DNA from: Chitinophaga pinensis
GTDB taxonomy: Bacteria > Bacteroidota > Bacteroidia > Flavobacteriales_D > Crocinitomicaceae
Length of the DNA stretch: 45,711 nt
Direction: 5' to 3'
NCBI GenBank assembly: GCA_943327315.2
Contig: CALPWQ020000006.1
Location: 1-45,711 of the forward strand
Shown: positions 27,394-36,505 of the stretch, one piece after another
How the letters are laid out: every line of letters begins with the position of its first letter
Position numbering within the stretch: the stretch's first letter is position 1
Notes under the pieces: generated by a model
Told to the model about the DNA's origin: nothing
The model's input: only the letters and a program-made list of their open reading frames with translations
Databases searched by the model: none
Position numbers and translations under genes: made by a program

Positions 27394-28923
27394 TTATTTG
27401 ATCACCACATTTTTAGTCGTTGTGATTCCGTTAGAAACAACTGATACGATGTAGCTTCCTTTTGCCATGTCAGCAACAGGGAAAGTAACCGTAGAAGTTC
27501 CGTTCAATGATTGAAGTGTTTTCGCTGTAATTACACGTCCTTGAAGGTCAAGGATAGAAACTTGGTAATCAGCGTTTGTCGCTTCGAAAGAAACATTCAA
27601 TTCGTCAGATGCCGGGTTAGGATAAACGGACAATGTTGAAGCAAGTTCTTCGTTGATACCAGCAGCACCAATTTCGAATGCATCCATCATCAATGTTCCA
27701 GAAGGGAAGTTTGTAACCCCTGCAATAGCAGCACCGTTCACAAAGATCTCAACAGATCCATCACCGTATCCGCTGTCAAATCCATCACCGAAAGAATCAT
27801 ATACTTCCAAACGGTAGCAGTCGTTTGCCAAATTGGTAACAACATCAGTTTGAGCGATTGTTCCTGCAGCAGCAGCATCAGCACCGTAAGAAGGGCTAGT
27901 GTAAGCTACCTGTCCGTTGCTACGGAAGATTTTCCAAGAAGTCTCAGACTTGTATTGGTCTGTGCTCACTTTTACCGTTACACTGTTGCTCGCACCTGTG
28001 TTTGCACGAGACAATGTTTTCGTAATCGTGTTGTTCGCTGTGTTTTGGTCAGCAGATGTGATTGAAATAGTGATGTTGTGTGAAGAAGTTGGTGTAAACT
28101 GACCGATTGTTACATCTTGGTATCCGTATGTTGCCAAGTTACCAGACCAGTTGTACTGAGCAACTTGCGTAGCACCTTCAGTTGCAGTAATTGTACATGC
28201 TGTCATTGGAGATGTTCCGTTGTTTTGCAAACGAACGATCAAATCAATCGCAGCACATGCTTTTTCTTTTCCTTGGTAAGAAAGCATTGCAGGGTCATTT
28301 GTTTGTGACGCTGCTGCTGGACAAGAACCTACAGTTGCGTAAAGTGCAGTTGCAGACAACTGACCTACTTCAGTGATTGTTCTGTTTGGACAAATCTTGT
28401 AAACTGTTGGGAAATACCCGATGTTGTAATCGCTGTTAATTTGAGTCGCTGCAGCAGAAGCTGGGTTAGCCATAGGGAATGGAATCTCACCTGCTCCTCC
28501 TGGGTTGATCCAGTTTACAGTACCTGCAAGGCTACCAGCACCAGTTAACATGGTTGCATCCGCCGTTGTTCCGTCACCTTCTACCCAAATAACCATTACA
28601 TTATCTGTAGTTGATGCAGAAACACTTGGGAATCCTGATGGTCCATGCGCCATGTACAAATCATCCAAAGCACCACCATTGTGGTAGTTCCAGCATGGTC
28701 CACACCATGTCGCAGAAACATCCATAAATACAGTATATCCTGCATCTAGGTAGTCATACAATTTGTAAGTACCGTTGTTGTTCAATCCTTGAGAAGCCAA
28801 GGCAGTTTGGTAAGCCGTCACAGTAAAATCAGGAGCGATGCTTCCGTCAGCCAACTGTGCCGTCGATGTGTTCATTGCCGCAATACTTGATAGAGCAAGG
28901 GCGGAGAGTAATAGTTTTTTCAT
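27394..28923 (-). CDS. T9SS type A sorting domain protein with N-terminal thioredoxin-like domain
   Basis: Signal peptide; 'VFMDVSATWCGPCWNYHNGGALDDLY' (CGPC); C-terminal 'LSVYPNPASDELNVSFEATNADYQVSILDLQGRVI...MAKGSYIVSVVSNGITTTKNVVIK'. Confidence 0.92.
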   Translation of the reverse strand: MKKLLLSALALSSIAAMNTSTAQLADGSIAPDFTVTAYQTALASQGLNNNGTYKLYDYLDAGYTVFMDVSATWCGPCWNYHNGGALDDLYMAHGPSGFPSVSASTTDNVMVIWVEGDGTTADATMLTGAGSLAGTVNWINPGGAGEIPFPMANPASAAATQINSDYNIGYFPTVYKICPNRTITEVGQLSATALYATVGSCPAAASQTNDPAMLSYQGKEKACAAIDLIVRLQNNGTSPMTACTITATEGATQVAQYNWSGNLATYGYQDVTIGQFTPTSSHNITISITSADQNTANNTITKTLSRANTGASNSVTVKVSTDQYKSETSWKIFRSNGQVAYTSPSYGADAAAAGTIAQTDVVTNLANDCYRLEVYDSFGDGFDSGYGDGSVEIFVNGAAIAGVTNFPSGTLMMDAFEIGAAGINEELASTLSVYPNPASDELNVSFEATNADYQVSILDLQGRVITAKTLQSLNGTSTVTFPVADMAKGSYIVSVVSNGITTTKNVVIK

Positions 28924-28953
28924 TCTTTTGAAAATTTTATTGGTTTAGACAAT

Positions 28954-28973
28954 GTTAACTTTGTACAGTTAAC
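28954..28973. promoter_or_regulatory. Inverted repeat GTTAACT-N6-AGTTAAC upstream of the T9SS thioredoxin-like gene
   Basis: Perfect 7-bp arms, 6-nt spacer (ttgtac). Overlaps a near-consensus minus-strand -7 box TAACATTG at 28950-28957. Confidence 0.45.
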
Positions 28974-29035
28974 GCGTTCGAATTTACAGCAAATTTTTAT
29001 TCTACACCTATTTTATTCACAATATTTACGTCACA

Positions 29036-29737
29036 ATGCAAAATAATTCAATGAAAAAACTAGTCGTATTTAGTGGGTCAGGCATGAGTGCGGAGAGCGG
29101 TATCAGCACATTTCGCGATAACGGGGGGCTATGGGAGCAGTACCGAATCGAAGAGGTCGCTACTCCACAGGCATGGAAGCGAGACTCTGCTTTGGTGCAA
29201 GAATTTTACAATCTGCGCAGAAAACAAATTATAGAGTGTCAACCCAACAGCGCACATACCTTGATCGCACAGCTGGAAGAAAAATATCTTGTTACGGTTA
29301 TTACTCAAAACATCGATGACCTTCACGAACGCGCTGGATCAACCGAAGTGCTTCATCTGCATGGAAATATTCGACTGTCAAAAAGTTCTGGTCCAAATCA
29401 AGAAAAGGCCTATTATCCCATTGAAGGTTGGGAACTCAAGAATACAGACTTGTGCCCGGATGGCCTTGTGTTGCGGCCTCATGTGGTATGGTTCGGGGAG
29501 GAGGTGCCAATGTATGATGTGGCCATGCAGCACATTGCAGAAGCAGATATTCTTGTGGTGATAGGAACATCACTTCAGGTTTATCCTGCAGCAGGGCTCA
29601 TTCATTACGCGATAAACGCCGAAGCACGTTACCTCATTGATCCAAATGCAGCAGAGCTGAATGTGCCAAACTCATTTGGGGTCATTCCGATGAATGCTGT
29701 CGAGGGAATGATGAAATTGCTGGAAGAATTGCGTTAA
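29036..29737 (+). CDS. cobB: Sir2 family NAD-dependent deacylase
   Basis: 'KLVVFSGSGMSAESGISTFRDNGGLW', 'VITQNIDDLHERAGS', 'LHGNI', 'RPHVVWFGEEVP', 'VVIGTSLQVYPAAGLI'. Confidence 0.96.
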   Translation: MQNNSMKKLVVFSGSGMSAESGISTFRDNGGLWEQYRIEEVATPQAWKRDSALVQEFYNLRRKQIIECQPNSAHTLIAQLEEKYLVTVITQNIDDLHERAGSTEVLHLHGNIRLSKSSGPNQEKAYYPIEGWELKNTDLCPDGLVLRPHVVWFGEEVPMYDVAMQHIAEADILVVIGTSLQVYPAAGLIHYAINAEARYLIDPNAAELNVPNSFGVIPMNAVEGMMKLLEELR

Positions 29738-29741
29738 ATGC

Positions 29742-30491
29742 TTATTTTTTCTTAAGCTGCTCTTTCACGAAAAGTTCGAGTGCTGCAGTCATCGAAGGGG
29801 CATTTGGCATTGGGGCGTGCACATCCAAACGTAAGTTGTGCTTCGCAACTGCGCTTGCTGTGGTTGGGCCAAATGCAGCGATGTTCGTGTTGTTTTGCTT
29901 GAAGTCCGGAAAATTCTTGAATAGGGATTCGATTCCACCAGGGCTAAAAAACACGAGCATGTCGTAGTACACATTTTCTAGGTCAGACAAATCAGAAGCC
30001 ACTGTTCGGTATAAAATAGCCTTGGAGAAATTCATTTTGTGCGCCTCCAAAGTAAGCGGAATGGTGTCGCGCAAAATGTCGGTACACGGCAAGAGAAAAC
30101 GCTCTCCCTTGTGCTTTTTCATGACATCCACAAGCTCTTCAATGGTTTGTTTGCCAAAGAAAATTTTGCGCTTTCGGTAGGTCACATATTTTTGAAGGTA
30201 CAGGGCAACAGCTTCGGAAATGCAAAAATACTTCATGGTGTCAGGCACCTCAAAACGCACCTCTTCGGCGATTCGAAAGAAATGATCAATCGCGTTTTTG
30301 GAGGTGAGAATAATGGCAGTATGCTCAGCAATCGTTACCTTTTGCTGGCGAAATTCCTGTGCTCCGATTCCTTCGACACGAATGAACGGTCGGAAGTCTA
30401 TTTTTAACTTGTATTTCTCGGCCAAATCGAAATAAGGTGACTTATCTCCTTCTGGTTTGGGCTGGGAAACTAGTATCGTCTTAATCGCCAA
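29742..30491 (-). CDS. hemD: Uroporphyrinogen-III synthase
   Basis: 'KTILVSQPKPEGDKSPYFDLAEKYKLKIDFRPFIRVEG', 'IILTSKNAIDHFF', 'DMLVFFSPGGIESLF'. Appears to use TTG: an in-frame TGA lies two codons upstream. Confidence 0.88.
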   Translation of the reverse strand: MAIKTILVSQPKPEGDKSPYFDLAEKYKLKIDFRPFIRVEGIGAQEFRQQKVTIAEHTAIILTSKNAIDHFFRIAEEVRFEVPDTMKYFCISEAVALYLQKYVTYRKRKIFFGKQTIEELVDVMKKHKGERFLLPCTDILRDTIPLTLEAHKMNFSKAILYRTVASDLSDLENVYYDMLVFFSPGGIESLFKNFPDFKQNNTNIAAFGPTTASAVAKHNLRLDVHAPMPNAPSMTAALELFVKEQLKKK

Positions 30492-30513
30492 TGTTCAACA
30501 ACTTAAGTTAGAC

Positions 30514-31221
30514 TCAAATCAATGGTCGAAAATTCAATTGAACGCAGTAGTAAGCTACAATCAAAGGAAGAATTTCGAGGGTGCAAAGATATAAAAATAT
30601 ATAATACCATGCGACACCTCGATTCAATACGAGAATGCTGCTTTTGGTCATGCGTTGAAGGACTCGGGCACCGATGAGGGCACAAAAAATCACCAAGCAA
30701 ATGAAATTCAGCGCAGGATTCATGATCCAAATTAATGCAAGGACAGACAAGGGCAATCCAATGAACTCAAACCCGACCCATGAGGTTTGAAATGCAGGCT
30801 CCATGGTTTTTCCCTCTCCCGTAATGAAACTAGTCATGGCCAAGCCCACTATTTCAAATAGGGTAATTCCAAGTGGAAGGATACTGGCAAAAAGAAAGGA
30901 GGTATTGGAGTCTAATCCAAGTGATCGATTCAGTACTAAAAAAACACAAATGAACGATGCAATCAAATAGTTGAGTAGTAAAAGAATGGAGCTCAGTGAG
31001 ATGATGCGCATATTTTCTTTCAAAAGCTGGTGGATGGAGCCGAGTGAGAAGAAGGCACTGATTACTGTGCCAATGGCCTTGTAGTTTGAAATCCGCGCAA
31101 TGGCAATGAGGATCAGTGAAACGGCAAATAATCCGCTTAAAAACAAGGTGCGATTTTCTGCCCGGGGCACCAAAGTGTCGGGAATCGTTCCTGTGTCGTT
31201 CAAAAGGATCAGTAGGTTCAT
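30514..31221 (-). CDS. DUF4271-type multi-pass membrane protein
   Basis: About 6-7 TM segments; located next to hemD, the usual context for DUF4271 in Bacteroidota. ATG at 31221 preferred over track TTG at 31245. Confidence 0.75.
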   Translation of the reverse strand: MNLLILLNDTGTIPDTLVPRAENRTLFLSGLFAVSLILIAIARISNYKAIGTVISAFFSLGSIHQLLKENMRIISLSSILLLLNYLIASFICVFLVLNRSLGLDSNTSFLFASILPLGITLFEIVGLAMTSFITGEGKTMEPAFQTSWVGFEFIGLPLSVLALIWIMNPALNFICLVIFCALIGARVLQRMTKSSILVLNRGVAWYYIFLYLCTLEILPLIVAYYCVQLNFRPLI

Positions 31222-31242
31222 CTTTTTATCGAGTGAATGGCA

Positions 31243-31250
31243 CAAAGTTA
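31243..31250 (-). promoter_or_regulatory. -7 box TAACTTTG of the DUF4271-hemD transcription unit
   Basis: Exact TAnnTTTG, divergent from the 31293-31300 box. Confidence 0.5.
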
Positions 31251-31292
31251 AGAAGTGGACGATAGTTTCTGCACCTTAAAGTGAATTATAAT

Positions 31293-31300
31293 TAAATTTG
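31293..31300 (+). promoter_or_regulatory. -7 box TAAATTTG upstream of the acyl-CoA dehydrogenase
   Basis: Exact TAnnTTTG. Overlaps the track GTG start at 31300; ATG 24 nt downstream. Confidence 0.55.
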
Positions 31301-31323
31301 TGCCCAAACGAAAAAATAGCCAA

Positions 31324-32523
31324 ATGAGAACAGACCTGTATGTCCACCCGGACTACTATAACATGGATGACCTGTTAACAGATGAACACAAACTTGTGCG
31401 CGATGCGGCAAGAGCTTGGGTAAAGAAGGAGGTTTCGCCCATCATCGATGAGCATTACGAGAAAGCAACATTTCCAAATCATCTCTTGAAAGGTCTTGGA
31501 GAAATTGGTGCCTTTGGCCCATATATTCCTGAAGAGTATGGTGGAGCAGGATTGGATCACATTTCATACGGATTGATCATGCAAGAGCTCGAGCGTTGCG
31601 ATTCTGGACTTCGATCTACGGCTTCTGTGCAATCGTCTCTTGTGATGTATCCGATTTGGAAGTACGGTTCTGAGGAACAACGACAAAAATATTTGCCAAA
31701 ATTGGCGACGGGTGAAATGATGGGTTGCTTCGGATTGTCCGAGCCAGATCATGGATCAAATCCAGGTGGAATGACCACTCATTTCAAAGATGCGGGTGAC
31801 CATGTCATCTTGAATGGTGCAAAAATGTGGATTTCGAACTCTCCTTTCGCAGATATCGCCGTGGTTTGGGCGAAGGACGAGACAGGACGCATTCACGGTT
31901 TGGTCGTTGAACGTGGAATGGAAGGATTTTCTACACCAGAGATACATGGGAAGTTGTCCTTGCGTGCCTCCGCTACAGGGGAGTTAGTTTTTGTAGATGT
32001 GAAAGTACCGAAGGCAAACATCTTGCCTGGTCGTTCGGGTCTTGGCGCTCCATTGAGCTGTTTGGATTCTGCGCGCTTTGGGATTGCGTGGGGTGCCATT
32101 GGTGCAGCGATGGATTGCTACGATCAAGCATTGCGCTACTCAAAAGAACGCACACAATTTGGTGTTCCAATTGGTTCTTTTCAGTTGATTCAAAAGAAGT
32201 TGGCGGAAATGATCACAGAAATCACGAAAGCTCAGTTGTTGACGCTGCGTCTTGGACAATTGAGAAATGAAGGGCGTGCAACATCGGCACAAATCTCCAT
32301 GGCAAAGCGAAACAATGTTGAAATTGCCTTGAACATCGCTCGTGAAGCACGTCAAATTCATGGCGGAATGGGTATCACAAGTGAGTACTCCATCATGCGC
32401 CACATGGCGAATCTCGAGTCTGTGGTGACCTATGAAGGCACACATGACATTCACCTCTTGATTACAGGGATGGATGTGACGGGAATTCCAGCATTTACTC
32501 GTGAAATGCCTGATTTGAAATAA
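31324..32523 (+). CDS. Acyl-CoA dehydrogenase family protein, glutaryl-CoA dehydrogenase-like
   Basis: 'GAFGPYIPEEYGGAGLDHISYGLIMQELERCDSGLRSTASVQSSLVMYPI', 'CFGLSEPDHGSNPGGM', 'YEGTHDIHLLITGMDVTGIPAF'. Confidence 0.93.
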   Translation: MRTDLYVHPDYYNMDDLLTDEHKLVRDAARAWVKKEVSPIIDEHYEKATFPNHLLKGLGEIGAFGPYIPEEYGGAGLDHISYGLIMQELERCDSGLRSTASVQSSLVMYPIWKYGSEEQRQKYLPKLATGEMMGCFGLSEPDHGSNPGGMTTHFKDAGDHVILNGAKMWISNSPFADIAVVWAKDETGRIHGLVVERGMEGFSTPEIHGKLSLRASATGELVFVDVKVPKANILPGRSGLGAPLSCLDSARFGIAWGAIGAAMDCYDQALRYSKERTQFGVPIGSFQLIQKKLAEMITEITKAQLLTLRLGQLRNEGRATSAQISMAKRNNVEIALNIAREARQIHGGMGITSEYSIMRHMANLESVVTYEGTHDIHLLITGMDVTGIPAFTREMPDLK

Positions 32524-32541
32524 TATTTTTTAAATAAATAG

Positions 32542-32567
32542 AAACCACCTTTCGGGGTGGTTTTTTT
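32542..32567 (+). terminator. Rho-independent terminator after acyl-CoA dehydrogenase
   Basis: AAACCACC-tttcgg-GGTGGTTTTTTT. Confidence 0.85.
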
Positions 32568-32587
32568 ATGCAATAGACGTTCAGAAA

Positions 32588-33778
32588 ATGCGTTTAGCGA
32601 ACATGATTAAAATTCAAATCCTTATTCTTTGTTTCATGACATACTCTGTCTTTGGTCAGACGTGGCAACAATTGGAGGATTTTCCGGGTACACCTCGAGA
32701 TGATGGGAGTTGCTTTGTGATCGATTCCTTTGTCTATACAGGCTTGGGGCGTGACAATGGGTTCAGCTGCATGCGCGATTTTTACCGCTACAACGGAGTG
32801 ACAATGGCATGGTCTGATTGTGAGGATCTGCCACTTGGCGAGGAGAGGCAATACGCCGTGGGTGCATCCAACAATGGAATCGGTTATGTTTTTGGCGGTG
32901 TAAAATGTGATGGGACCTATTGCAATGATTTGTGGGAATACAATCCACTTTCGAACAGTTGGTCAGTGCTGGCACCATTGCCTGCTGAGGGAAGAAGCGG
33001 AGCTGTTCACTTTGTCATGAACGACACCATCTATATCGTAGGAGGGAAAAATCAACAAGGAATAGGAACGGATGTTTGGGGCTACGACATCAACAACAAC
33101 CAATGGTCGCAAAAAACCGCGCTTCCAGGCAATGGCATTTGGAGAGGTACGTCCTTCGCGTACAACAATCTTGGCTTTGTGGGCATGGGCCGTAACAACT
33201 TGAACAACCAAACTGATTTGAATACAGAGTTTTATCAGTACAATCCGACAACACAGCAATGGTTTTCCCTTCCGAATCCAGGTCTTTCGCCAAGGTGTTA
33301 CATTGGTACCGCCCAAATCAATCACCTCGTGTCCTTTTTTGGTGGATTGGATGCGTCGAACCTGGTTTTGAATGATCTTCAAGTCCTCGACATCAATACT
33401 TGGGTGCTTACTGGATCGACTTCCTTCATTTCCACCCCTAGAAAAGGAACAATGTCTTTCGCCTTTGGCCCTGACTTTTATTTCACCACAGGAATTTCGA
33501 ACACTGAGCGCTTCAAAGAAACGTGGCGAATTTCCAATGTGTTAGATGTGCCAACTCAAACTTTTTCATGGAGTGCTTATCCAAACCCGTGCGCTGAAAT
33601 CTTGACTGTTCATACAAACATTGGAGTAGCAATCACCATGATTGACCTTTCCGGAAGAATCGTCTATTCATCAATTGCGGAAAATCTAGAAACGAACATT
33701 GATGCAACTGTCCTTTTTAATGGCTCTTACATACTTAAGACCGAAGATCGACATCAAACCATCCAAATCCAACATTAG
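32588..33778 (+). CDS. Secreted Kelch-repeat beta-propeller with T9SS type A C-terminal signal
   Basis: Kelch motifs 'YVFGGVKCDGTYCNDLWEYNPLSNSWSVLAPLP', 'YIVGGKNQQGIGTDVWGYDINNNQWSQKTALP'; C-terminal 'FSWSAYPNPCAEILTVHTN...GSYILKTEDRHQTIQIQH'. Start may instead be ATG at 32603. Confidence 0.88.
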   Translation: MRLANMIKIQILILCFMTYSVFGQTWQQLEDFPGTPRDDGSCFVIDSFVYTGLGRDNGFSCMRDFYRYNGVTMAWSDCEDLPLGEERQYAVGASNNGIGYVFGGVKCDGTYCNDLWEYNPLSNSWSVLAPLPAEGRSGAVHFVMNDTIYIVGGKNQQGIGTDVWGYDINNNQWSQKTALPGNGIWRGTSFAYNNLGFVGMGRNNLNNQTDLNTEFYQYNPTTQQWFSLPNPGLSPRCYIGTAQINHLVSFFGGLDASNLVLNDLQVLDINTWVLTGSTSFISTPRKGTMSFAFGPDFYFTTGISNTERFKETWRISNVLDVPTQTFSWSAYPNPCAEILTVHTNIGVAITMIDLSGRIVYSSIAENLETNIDATVLFNGSYILKTEDRHQTIQIQH

Positions 33779-35490
33779 GCGTGTTGCGCTTCACGAATGT
33801 CTTTGATGTTCAATTGCAATGTTTCCTTGCCATTCCATGCATTGATTTCCAAAGTAAAGGCGATATCGTAGGGCATGCCGTGTGTGATGAGGTCAACTTT
33901 GTCGGCCATGTTGAAGGCAATGGCATCGATGGCTATGTCGTATTGTGGCTGAGTCACTAAGAGCTTGAGGTGAGCATCTTTTAAAATGCGAAAATCTCGG
34001 GAGTATACATTGCGCGCCATAAATATTGGAGTCATATTCCCCGGTCCATGCGGTTCAAATCCCGCCAAATCGCGTTTAAGTTGTGGCACCATCGTTCTGT
34101 TCTCTGTTTTGGAGAAAATTTGATTGAATTCCACCTCCAAGTCGATTTTCACCGTAGGAAATTCATCTTCAGCTGAAATGGTTTGAACCACTACGGACTC
34201 AAACTTTTCCATGAATGGTTTGACATTCTCTAAAGGCATGGTCATCCCTGCTGCATGTCGGTGACCGCCAAATTGTTCAAGGTGTTCAGCACATTGGCAC
34301 AAGGCACCATAGAGATCAAAATCATTCACAGTGCGCGCCGATCCTGTTGCTTTCCCGTTTGATTCCGTCAAAACGATGGTCGGTCGGAATCGTTTTTCAA
34401 TGAGGCGAGAGGCAACGATGCCAACAACACCTTTGTGCCAATCCGGTCGGAAGACAACTGTCGATTTTTTCACATCGTATGCCGGATCGTCTTCCATCAT
34501 GTCAATCGCTTGCGCAGTAATCGCCTTGTCGAGTGCCTTGCGGTTTTGATTGTCTTGGTCAATTTCCCTCGCCAAGGATTGGATTGAGGCCAAATTTTCC
34601 GAGATCATGAGTTCAACCGCAATGCGTCCACTGCGAAGTCGACCTGCGGCGTTGATACGTGGAGCAATAATGAACACCACATCGGTGAGCGTCAGTGGAA
34701 ATTCCTTTTTCGCTACAGCGAGCAATTCGCGAAAGGCCAAGCGCGGACGAGTATTGAGCTGTTTTAGTCCGTGTGCACATAAAATGCGATTCTCACCTGT
34801 AATCGCCACAATGTCGGCGCCAATGCTGATGGCCAATAGATCGAGGTTTTCCAATAAATCGCTCATTGGCCACTCGTTCCGTATGGTTAATCCTTGAAGT
34901 AATTTAAAACCAACCCCACAGCCGGAAAGTTCTTTGTAAGGATAGGGACAATCGATGCGTTTGGGATCGAGAACCAAGCAATTTGGTAGTTCATCCCCGG
35001 GTTGGTGGTGGTCACACACAATGAATTCAACGCCTTTTTCTTTGGCATAAGCCACATGACCGACAGAACGTATTCCGCAGTCTAAAGAAATGATGAGTGA
35101 AAAATCATTCTCAGCGGCGAAGTCAATTCCGATGAAACTCACCCCATATCCTTCGGCATAGCGGTCGGGAATATAAAAATCGACCTTGTCATAGTGTTTT
35201 TTCAGCTGCGTGTACATCAATGCCACGGCTGTTGTACCGTCCACATCGTAATCCCCAAAGAGTAGAATTTTCTCTCCCGTCTCCATCGCTTTATTCACTC
35301 GATCAACCGCTTCACTGAGGTCCTTCATCAGAAAAGGATCATGCAAGCCCTTCAAATCGGGATTAAAGAAGGCATTGGCTTCCACAGGACTTTGAATCCC
35401 ACGCTGCATCAAGAGCTTTGACACCACACAATTTGGTTTGAATGCAGGATTTGGTGCAGGGAGAGGTTTTGTGAGCCAACGCTTATTCAT
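33775..35490 (-). CDS. recJ: Single-stranded-DNA-specific exonuclease RecJ
   Basis: 'ILLFGDYDVDGTTAVALMY', 'LIISLDCGIRS', 'VCDHHQPGDELP', 'APRINAAGRL', 'QFGGHRHAAGMT'. Confidence 0.97.
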   Translation of the reverse strand: MNKRWLTKPLPAPNPAFKPNCVVSKLLMQRGIQSPVEANAFFNPDLKGLHDPFLMKDLSEAVDRVNKAMETGEKILLFGDYDVDGTTAVALMYTQLKKHYDKVDFYIPDRYAEGYGVSFIGIDFAAENDFSLIISLDCGIRSVGHVAYAKEKGVEFIVCDHHQPGDELPNCLVLDPKRIDCPYPYKELSGCGVGFKLLQGLTIRNEWPMSDLLENLDLLAISIGADIVAITGENRILCAHGLKQLNTRPRLAFRELLAVAKKEFPLTLTDVVFIIAPRINAAGRLRSGRIAVELMISENLASIQSLAREIDQDNQNRKALDKAITAQAIDMMEDDPAYDVKKSTVVFRPDWHKGVVGIVASRLIEKRFRPTIVLTESNGKATGSARTVNDFDLYGALCQCAEHLEQFGGHRHAAGMTMPLENVKPFMEKFESVVVQTISAEDEFPTVKIDLEVEFNQIFSKTENRTMVPQLKRDLAGFEPHGPGNMTPIFMARNVYSRDFRILKDAHLKLLVTQPQYDIAIDAIAFNMADKVDLITHGMPYDIAFTLEINAWNGKETLQLNIKDIREAQHA

Positions 35491-35566
35491 GAGTTACGAG
35501 TTACGAGTATGAGTTATGAGTTACGAGTTATGAGATACGAGTTACGGATTACGAATTTGGTAATTT
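35491..35566. repeat. Degenerate 7-bp tandem repeat (about 11 units), plus-strand consensus GAGTTAY
   Basis: GAGTTAC GAGTTAC GAGTAT GAGTTAT GAGTTAC GAGTTAT GAGATAC GAGTTAC GGATTAC GAATTTG GTAATTT, starting immediately upstream of the recJ ATG. Confidence 0.9.
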
Positions 35567-35591
35567 AAAGATGTGTTATCTAAGAATGATT

Positions 35592-35660
35592 GAGTCTATT
35601 GTCATTTGTCTCCTAGGTCCCTTGTCTTAAAATCTTAATATCCTGCTGTCTTAATATCTT
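35592..35660. repeat. Second degenerate 7/8-bp periodic repeat block (TTGTCTT / AATATCTT type)
   Basis: GAGTCTA TTGTCAT TTGTCTC CTAGGTCCC TTGTCTT AAAATCTT AATATCCT GCTGTCTT AATATCTT: TC dinucleotides recur at 7 to 9-bp, mostly 7 or 8-bp, spacing. Confidence 0.75.
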
Positions 35661-35665
35661 GAAGA

Positions 35666-36463
35666 CTAACGTCCATCCCCATCAAGCAAGTTCCCCAATC
35701 CGCCGAGGATACTGCCTTCTTCTTTACGAGGTCCGGTGCCATACGACAAGATCCGAGATGCCAATCGTGAAATCGGCAAGGTCTGTAACCACACTTCTCC
35801 CGGTCCGCGCAAGGTGGCGAAGAACAATCCTTCACCTCCAAAAATGGTGTTTTTGATACCGCCGACAAACTGAATATCGTAGTCAATTTCTTGGGTATAT
35901 GCGACAATACATCCGGTGTCCACACGCAGGACTTCACCCGGTTTTAGTGTGCGTTTCATGATATGTCCTCCCGCATGACAAAAAGCCATTCCGTCGCCTT
36001 CCAATTTTTGCATGATGAATCCTTCACCTCCGAATAATCCAGTACCCAGTTTGCGTTGAAACTCGATTCCAATCGCAACCCCTTTGGCCGCGCACAAGAA
36101 TGAATCTTTCTGGCAGATGAGTTTGCCGTTGTATTGTGATAGGTCAATTGGAATAATTTTTCCCGGATAAGGCGATGCGAAGGCCACACGTGCCTTACCT
36201 GTGCCATTGTGTGTAAACGCGGTCATGAACAAGCTTTCACCCGTGAGCAATCGTTTACCTGCGCCCCACAATTTTCCCATGAATCCTGCACTTTGTTGCT
36301 GTTGTGATCCATCCCCAAAGATTGTTTCCATTGCAATTCCCTCGTCCATATACATGAAGGATCCCGACTCGGCAATGGCTGTTTCTTGCGGATCGAGCTC
36401 GATTTCAACCATTTGCATTTCTTCTCCGTGAATGAAGTAATCGATTTCGTGATTTGTTTTCAT
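35666..36463 (-). CDS. TIGR00266 / AIM24 family protein
   Basis: '[35 protein letters not shown]', '[21 protein letters not shown]', '[18 protein letters not shown]'. Confidence 0.92.
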   Translation of the reverse strand: MKTNHEIDYFIHGEEMQMVEIELDPQETAIAESGSFMYMDEGIAMETIFGDGSQQQQSAGFMGKLWGAGKRLLTGESLFMTAFTHNGTGKARVAFASPYPGKIIPIDLSQYNGKLICQKDSFLCAAKGVAIGIEFQRKLGTGLFGGEGFIMQKLEGDGMAFCHAGGHIMKRTLKPGEVLRVDTGCIVAYTQEIDYDIQFVGGIKNTIFGGEGLFFATLRGPGEVWLQTLPISRLASRILSYGTGPRKEEGSILGGLGNLLDGDGR

Positions 36464-36505
36464 ATTTCTTTGTTTTTACTGTTCGTTTTGTTCAAAATTA
36501 GCGAT

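Noticed and set aside
35491-35660. CRISPR or tRNA/ncRNA gene in the AIM24-recJ gap
   Set aside because: Structure is explained by degenerate 7/8-bp tandem words; no spacer pattern or cloverleaf seen.
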